Notes under the pieces: generated by a model | The model's input: only the letters and a program-made list of their open reading frames with translations | Told to the model about the DNA's origin: nothing | Databases searched by the model: none | Program-made: the position numbers and the translations under genes | Assembly: GCA_018873245.2 (NCBI GenBank) | Contig: JAEMBT020000001.1 | Location: 8,838,220 to 8,902,219, forward strand | Source: Archegozetes longisetosus | Lineage: Eukaryota; Arthropoda; Arachnida; Sarcoptiformes; Trhypochthoniidae | DNA length: 64,000 nt | Direction of reading: 5' to 3' | Shown here: positions 57,420-64,000 of the stretch, piece after piece | Numbering within the stretch: position 1 is the stretch's first letter | How the letters are laid out: the number at the start of each line of letters is the position of its first letter

Positions 57420-58371
57420 TCCCGATATTATGATGTCATTTTATAGTACAGCTTCAATTTAAAGATTTGAATGCTATTCATAGACAAATAGGAAATTTCA
57501 GATCATTTGATCAGGATGACCTGATTTTATATTCTTTCATGGATTTATTTCCGAACAGTCAAAAATATCGAAAGTGGGATTAAGTACAATATTTTTAAAA
57601 GCTTGTCGAACTTGAAACTTTGCGTCGAATCCATCAAGTCTTTTGTGATTTATGAAATATTAGGTTACATATTAGTGTATCTTTGACTTTGATTTTCATT
57701 TTTTCTACAAAAGTTGCTGTTACCAGTTTACTCAAAATTGGAGAAAACCGAATTCCAAAAAGCAACATATTTTGCTCAAAATCACAATGTTTGAATCTAC
57801 AAATTTTAAAGAAACAAAGTATCATTTTTCCAAAGTAATTAAACACTTTTTCTAGACAATAACACTTAGCTTTTTTCTAATTCAAAAGTTGCCTTCTCTT
57901 GGAATCATCTTAAGTAAAGCTTATTGTTTAGACAAAAAAAAAACTAAACAAACTTCAATATAAGTTCTGAAACTTTTTGAAATTACCTCCAGGATTACTA
58001 TTATTAAAAAATAGAAGTGATCCTAAATAAGACATGAACCTGTAAATTCAAACTTGGAGATCTGGCAACCTTATTCTGCTCGTTATTTGAGTTATTATTT
58101 TGATAGTAATATTCTGAAGTCAAATAATGGTCATTTTCACAGTTATTACAAAATTTGATAAATGCAATGACATCTAAATAATGGAAGTAAAGATGTCTGA
58201 ACATATGTTTTTCAAGAAATTGTTTCTAGAATTTATTCAAATTTAATGAGAAAAATTCGAGTTTTGATATTCACTGATATGAAGTTAGAATAAAGGCATG
58301 AATTCTTTCTTTTTATAGAAAAATCTTTAAATTCTTAGCAAAATATTTAATTATTAACTGTTGCGAAAGTA
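57420..58371. other. Gene-free stretch
   Basis: AT-rich sequence without a supported gene or a recognisable repeat. The first 120 bases resemble GR 3' flank ('GATTTGAATGCTATTCATAGA'). Confidence 0.4.
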
Positions 58372-58478
58372 ATGAAAAGTTTTGGTTTAAGAAATTTTTC
58401 GCCTCAATATACAATCAGTATTTCTGCTGGAACTCAATTATATAATATCGATTTATACATAACGACTAAATACTCTTA
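58372..58478 (+). pseudogene. GR N-terminal relic
   Basis: An ATG-started frame of 35 codons (MKSFGLRNFSPQY...) contains ISAGTQLYNIDLYITT, resembling the family's SAGTHLYKIGLCLT segment. Nothing downstream matches. An old fragment, possibly of the 37047 lineage, which also has SAGTHLY. Confidence 0.4.
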
Positions 58479-58829
58479 AACTGGATTAATTGTAACATAT
58501 ATTTGTACTTAATCAACGTGTTATGATTAAAGTACTACTATATAGAAAAAAATTACATAATCCTTTCGTCATTTTCACGATAAACACGATCTTTATAAAT
58601 AGTACAATCATTTGAAGGATAGGATCATTAAGGATATGTTTGGGCTTTTAAACACATTTTTTATTCATAAGGTAATTATATTTTTTATTGAATAAGTTTA
58701 AGTGGATACAAAAAAATTGATAACAGGTTTAAAGTTTAAATGGGCTTTTTGTTTTTATCCTATGGTTGAGTATACACTCTTCTATCATGAGAAAAATTTA
58801 CTTTCATGTTAAGAAATCTCTGACATATC

Positions 58830-61500
58830 ATTGATAATCCTATCATTCATTATTTGAAATATCAAGATGTCTAACATCTTAATTGAGCGTAAACTCATTA
58901 CTTTTAATATAAATGAAAGTTTAGCTCATTAATACTCAAAATAAGACTATATTATTTATAGGTTATACTCATATTTGGTAGTTAAGTGTAACAAATTGTT
59001 AATTATGGCATGCTATCAAGAGAAAAAATATTAAAAAATTTTGTATTGCTATTTACCATAGGCGATGACCAAATCAATTTCCAATAACAGGTTTATTTCA
59101 TGTTTATGTAGGGTGACCAAGTCTTGCAGAGCCCAAGTCTGGACAAAATATTGTAGGGTTCCTACTTGAGATTTTTCTTAAAATTTTTAAATTTATTTAC
59201 GACATTCAATGAATATTAAGTTACAAGATTTCAACCGTGAAAATAATAATATTTCTTCCGTGATTTTGCGGCATTATCTTTAACATAGTTGTGAAGTTCT
59301 GAGCAAGAACTTAAAGACAAGCAATTTCAATAAATTTAAAGTACGGTAGTTTAGAATCAATATACACCGAATTTGTAATATGATAGAGCATTTGCGATAG
59401 AAACGTCTATTCATATTAAATCTGGACACTTGGTCACCCTAGGCTTAGGCAAAAACTTTACTTAGAATAGAACTTTTAGTATAGACTTTGTTGTCTCACA
59501 AGCACTCCAAAGTAGACAATTGTAATTTAAATATAAGTTTGAACACTAAGAGGCATAATCTATGTTAATCGATCACTTAGACCTCGCAAAAACTGATATC
59601 AGAAATAGTTATACAGAACTTGCAAATATTAGTCAATTCAACTGTAATAAGATTATAGCTAGACATGTCTATTATTTTAATATTTTAAAATCTGGTGCTT
59701 TAGTCCATTTGCTGGAAAATTCAACTAATTCCTTTATTGTGAAAAAGTCTAATCTAATATCAGATATTCTTGTGTTTTAATGAGATTCAAGTATTGTTTT
59801 TCTAAAAGGTTTGAGTTAATATAGAAGTAAAAATAATTTTTTCTTAAGAACTTAATAATTGTACCAAAATTTAGTTTTTTAAAACTTTATTCGAATAAAA
59901 GATAAATTAGCAAAAATTATAGAGTAAACCATTCAATTTTAGGATTAAAGGTCAGTTATTTTCTTATGATCAACTTCAATCTATTTAGTTACATATGTAT
60001 TTTCGTCAGTTAAATTTCAAGTTCTGATCTACGTAAACTCTATGAGAAATTTCTTATGAATTGATCAGTATAGCAATTTAAAAAAGATCAGTTATAATTA
60101 TAAAATTACATAGGTCACACTGCTTTCATTACATTTATACAATCTTTTCTTGGCTGTTACTTAATCTTTGATTTTGGTTTTACAATTTTAATTTGGCTTT
60201 CATTTGCTTTAATCAATCATTTCAAAACTTTTATTTGACTTTTACTTTGGTTAGAGGACCAAACTAACACTTTATCAAAATAACAAGTAGCCGTAGGCTT
60301 TTATGTTATTTTTGGATGTAGTTTCAAAATTATATTAAATTGAATTGAGTTGAATGAGAATATAGGAAATAGAAGGAATGTAAACTTGTTATTCATTATG
60401 TACTTATTTACAAGTTTTTCATCATTTTTTACGGTTCAGATCATAAAATTTATTTTCAGCTAAAGGTTTAGCTAATCATATGACTTATAGGAGATTAGCT
60501 GAAAAAATCTGACATTTCATAAGTCTTACCCAAATGAAATAAAAATCAAATTAAGGAGTTTGACAAAATTTGATACAATTGAGTGTAATTTCTAACATTT
60601 AATATAAAAGTTGTAACTAAAATATCTAGTTGCAATTATAGTTTATATTTATTGTGCGAATATTTATGCAAAAAGACTTCTGTGATTTCGTTATTTTTCT
60701 TCTTTCACTAAAATTTTTGTAGAATTCAAATTTTGACTTTTGAATAAGGTTTTAATTCATCAAAGTTGTCCAACTTTAACTGTTAATTTTTATATTTAAT
60801 CTAAGGCCTTAATGATTTTATCAATGAGTTTAATTTTTACATAGTTTAATGCAATAATGTGCTTAGCATAAATAATTTTCTATTTTAAAAGTTTCATTTC
60901 ACAAATCATGAAATCCATTTCGTGTTTTAAAGTTGCCTTTAAAACATAAAAAAGAGTCTTTAAGCGAAAACCTTATTTCGGTTAAATCTCAAACCAATCC
61001 AAATGAATAGAAAATAGATTTCAAGAGTTATTTTCTATATATTTTGATAAGGAGTAGATTAATAGAAAGATTCACAATTCATTTCCAATGAAGAAATTTA
61101 ACCTAAGATAAAAATATGAGATCACTTCGCAACTTGACTCATGTTAATCATTATAATGAAGATTAGTGTTCTCAGGTTAGTTTGGATCATACCACCAGAA
61201 TTACACTTTCTTACCAGAATTTCGCATTCTCAACGAGTATTATTAATAGTAATAGTATTTATTAATATGTGCATTCATTTTCCGATTGAAAAAGTGAAGT
61301 ATTTTAAAGTCTGTTTTGTAGCTTTTTAGTACTCAACTATTTTTCGAAAAGTACTTATGCGCTAATTTTATATGTGCATAAAAAAGATATTCCTATTAGT
61401 AATACTCACTAGGAATGCAAATAATGTTAGTAAAAAAGCATCATTTTAGGAGTATGATCCAAACTAACGTGCGGGCCCTTTACTTAAATAACTTGATCAA
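58830..61500. repeat. Segmental duplication, copy 2 (partner 230-5100)
   Basis: The homologous order is kept from 58853 ('AAGATGTCTAACATCTT') to about 61290. It carries one insertion of its own, the MITE at 59109-59441. It lacks the GA/TC block, the 1604-2746 nest and the 3431-4295 element. It ends close to the shared 5' block of the GR at 62015. No gene is supported inside. Confidence 0.75.
59109..59441. mobile_element. hAT-type MITE (TAGGGTGACCA family)
   Basis: The inverted ends TAGGGTGACCAAG and CTTGGTCACCCTA enclose 333 bp. The interior matches the split copy at 33111-35449. The 8-bp flanks (TGTTTATG, GGCTTAGG) agree only partly. Copy 1 of the segment has no such element. Confidence 0.8.
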
Positions 61501-61789
61501 ACTCTTACGAACTGAACCTAATCTAACATAGAGTAATGCAAATAATATGACTAAACTAATACTTTATAGCAGTATAATAGTTCAAAAGAATAAGACATAT
61601 TATTTCTATAATCTATTGAGAGTAAAATTTAATGAACTTGTAGAAGATATCTTACTTAAGGGAATACTTTAATATTTTACTGGAGTTGGTGTTTTCACGT
61701 CTAAAAAAGTAATTATTTTCTATAGTTGATGAATTGTATTGATCTAAAAATTTTTCCATTAAACTAATAATTCGAATATAAATTTTAGA

Positions 61790-62014
61790 TATTCTTTAAC
61801 TTAAAGATGGAAACTACGAAAATTTTATTGATCATCAAAATAATTACATTTTGAATTATGTCATTGGGTAAAAAAACGCGTCGTTTGAATAGATAATTGC
61901 TGTCAAATGCAAGTTTGACTAAAAAATAGTTATTTTTTTTCATAATTTTCAACGGCCAATGCAAATAAATCTATTTATTTGATAATAGAATTTGGGAACT
62001 ACTTTAAGATAAAA
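61790..62014 (+). promoter_or_regulatory. Conserved GR 5' block
   Basis: It shares 'TTTTATTGATCATCAAAATAATTACATTTTGAATTATGTCATT' in outline with the blocks at 8090 and 29690 but has diverged further. The last 40 bases before the ATG (GAACTACTTTAAGATAAAA) are almost the same as those before 46145. This suggests the two genes share a recent promoter origin. Confidence 0.45.
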
Positions 62015-63430
62015 ATGGATACTTTTGACATAAGTAAAGCTTTACCGAATGAACTTATATTAGACTCGGCTGAAACTTATTTATATAAAATTGGGTTATG
62101 TCTGACTTCTCCAAATCCTACAAAAAGGTCTAAATTCAATAATCCTCTACTAGTTTTTACGATCATTATTATCTCAATCTTAAAAACTTCAGTTCCATTA
62201 TTCCTTGAAGTTAAGAATGAATATTTTTCCAAAATTATCGGAGACTTATCTTATTTAATTGATGTAAGAATCCATCTCATTATTGCATTTGTTCTCCTTC
62301 AACTTTTGGCTCTATCATCACAACTTATATATTATTATAATTACAAGAATGGTATTAAACCTAATTATCTTAAAGTATTTGAAATGATGTCGGGTCTGAT
62401 TTCACCAAAAAGTATTGGATTAACAAATAGACACCAAATCTTAAAATTAATAAAATTATCAAGAAATTTGTTTTTTGTCTGTAAACAGACTACTGAAAGA
62501 TTATTGCCAATATCCGTATTCATCACTGTTATGTCATTATATTTTATGAAATGCTCAGTCATAGAAATAATTATATTTGGTATTCCTAGTAGTCTACTAA
62601 TTACGTGGCTCTGTTATTATATGTATTCAATCAATTTATGGCAAATCATTTATTTCTACATAATTTGCAAATACATTAAAATTAAACTTATAGAGTCAAA
62701 TCATCAAATTTCAATAGTGAGAGATAAAAGAAATCATAAATTTATTGGTACATGCATCAGTTCATTGAATTCATTATATTCTGAAGTCAATAAATACAAT
62801 GAGAATTTTTGGTCGAAGTATTTGTTAACAATTTGGTTGATCTATGGTTCAGCTATTATTTTTATTCTGTATAGTATTTTATTCTTTGAGATGAATATAG
62901 TTTTAAAGTTTTTTGTAGGATATCTGATAATACTTTTAATTCTTGGATTTATTATTATTATAAACACTGCCTCATCAGTTAACTTTGAAGCGAATAAAAT
63001 CTATAAAACATCTAATAAACTGATGGCTTCTCAAGTAAATCCTAATTTCAGAAGAAATTTTAGTTTGACTTCTTATAACTCTATCCAGCGTCAAATTAAG
63101 GTAATGACAAAATTTTATACATGACAAACATAGGAAATAATAAGACATAACTTTTGAAAGGGTTTAAATATATATGGCACAATAGATTTCTTCGATTTAT
63201 TTATTTATTTTTGATAGTTAATGGCATTCATAGAAAGACTTGGTCAGAAAAACGTCGGATTTTCGTGTTGGAAATTGTTTACTATTAATCACTTCCGATG
63301 CTATGAAGTAATTCTTACTTTGTTATTTGTAATTTAGTTCAATTTAATCAAAAGATTAATAAAGTTTTTCCAACAGATCATTACTTTTCTGGTATTACTA
63401 TTTTTGAAAATAATACAAATTTCCAATTAA
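62015..63430 (+). CDS. Gustatory receptor, intact, 409 aa
   Basis: Exons are 62015-63100, 63218-63307 and 63377-63430; introns of 117 and 69 nt, phase 0. The ATG at 62015 (MDTFDISKALPNELILDSAE) is chosen over the upstream in-frame extension because every paralog starts here. YYNYKNGIKPNYLK and PKSIGLTN are present, the former with Gly for Asp. Exon 2 reads LMAFIERLGQKNVGFSCWK; exon 3 encodes IITFLVLLFLKIIQISN. The 3' flank (63431-63760) matches the other unit 3' blocks, ending in the 'AAATATGTTGTACTTTC' text. Bases 63760-64000 show nothing further. Confidence 0.9.
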
Positions 63431-64000
63431 ACATTCAGTACCAACATAAAATGGATGAAGTTTCGTACTTTTTATGGTTTACTGTCAAAAAGTCTTTTAT
63501 AAGTCATCCTTTCACCTATATTTGAATTTATTCACATATATCTATAAATATATTGCAAATTTTAAATTGAAGGTTTGGACACCATTCATAGATGAATATG
63601 AAATATTCAAGCTTAATCTTAACTACCACATCTCAATCTGTTCTTTACGGAATAATTTCAAATCAGATGACTAAACACAATTTTTTGGTAAATTACTGGA
63701 ATTTTAGACCACCGTTTTTTATCCCAAGAAATATGTTGTACTTTCAATCGATCTATTTGGATTACTTAAAAGTCCTTGAAATTAATCTCTTTAACGGTTT
63801 TATAAAATATACAGGTAAATAATTTTAATTCTTTATTTCACATAATAATTCTTTTTTATTAACTATATTTAAAGAAGAGATCAATTTTCAAGTTTATTCT
63901 TAGCCTGTTGGATCAAAAGCATCGATAACAATGTTATAATTAACATTAATGAGCTTTTCAATGTGCATTATAACGTAGAATCCGAATATGCATTTGATCT

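Overview
This is an AT-rich, repeat-laden piece of an animal nuclear genome, most likely an arthropod and plausibly a mite or other chelicerate. Supporting signs: short phase-0 introns (50-125 nt), a tandem array of divergent arthropod-type gustatory receptors (GRs) with three phase-0 exons at the C-terminal side, an invertebrate anion-type Cys-loop channel pair, a short interstitial run of the arthropod telomere repeat (TTAGG)n, and many Tc1/mariner, hAT and piggyBac derivatives. The species cannot be named from the sequence alone; the mite assignment is inference.

The backbone is a plus-strand GR array. Six copies look intact (8337, 16342, 31592, 46145, 54549, 62015). Each has a long exon 1 (359 or 362 codons), a 90-nt exon 2 and a 54-nt exon 3 that carries the last membrane segment. 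A seventh, divergent copy (37047) is complete except for one frameshift. Pseudogenes and relics lie between them (5689, 11455, 13369, 26963, 29690, 36105, 44922, 52459, 53315, 53461, 56437, 58372). Intergenic sequence is duplicated along with the genes: blocks upstream of the ATG, blocks after exon 3, relics of a second GR lineage and a degenerate minisatellite recur in the same order.

Between GRs at 17.7 and 27 kb sits a pair of Cys-loop ligand-gated ion channel genes: a broken copy (18363-20718) and an intact eight-exon copy (21631-24370, 449 aa). At 43231 there is a small two-exon gene for a secreted, cysteine-containing cationic peptide of 83 aa. Apart from these and a short region of transposase genes (48.6-52 kb: piggyBac, Tc1, hAT/CGGBP1-like), I found no other host genes.

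A segment at about 230-5100 is repeated at about 58830-61500. Comparing these two copies, and comparing GR or channel paralogs, gives empty-site evidence for several insertions. These include a TA-flanked MITE, a TTAA-flanked piggyBac MITE, an 80-bp hairpin, and hAT-type elements with 8-bp duplications. Two possible solo LTRs are recorded only as fossils. The least explained structure is a roughly 0.86-kb element at 3431-4295. Its ends are inverted copies of a tRNA-like A-box head, and it encodes a 174-aa basic, serine-rich protein I do not recognise.
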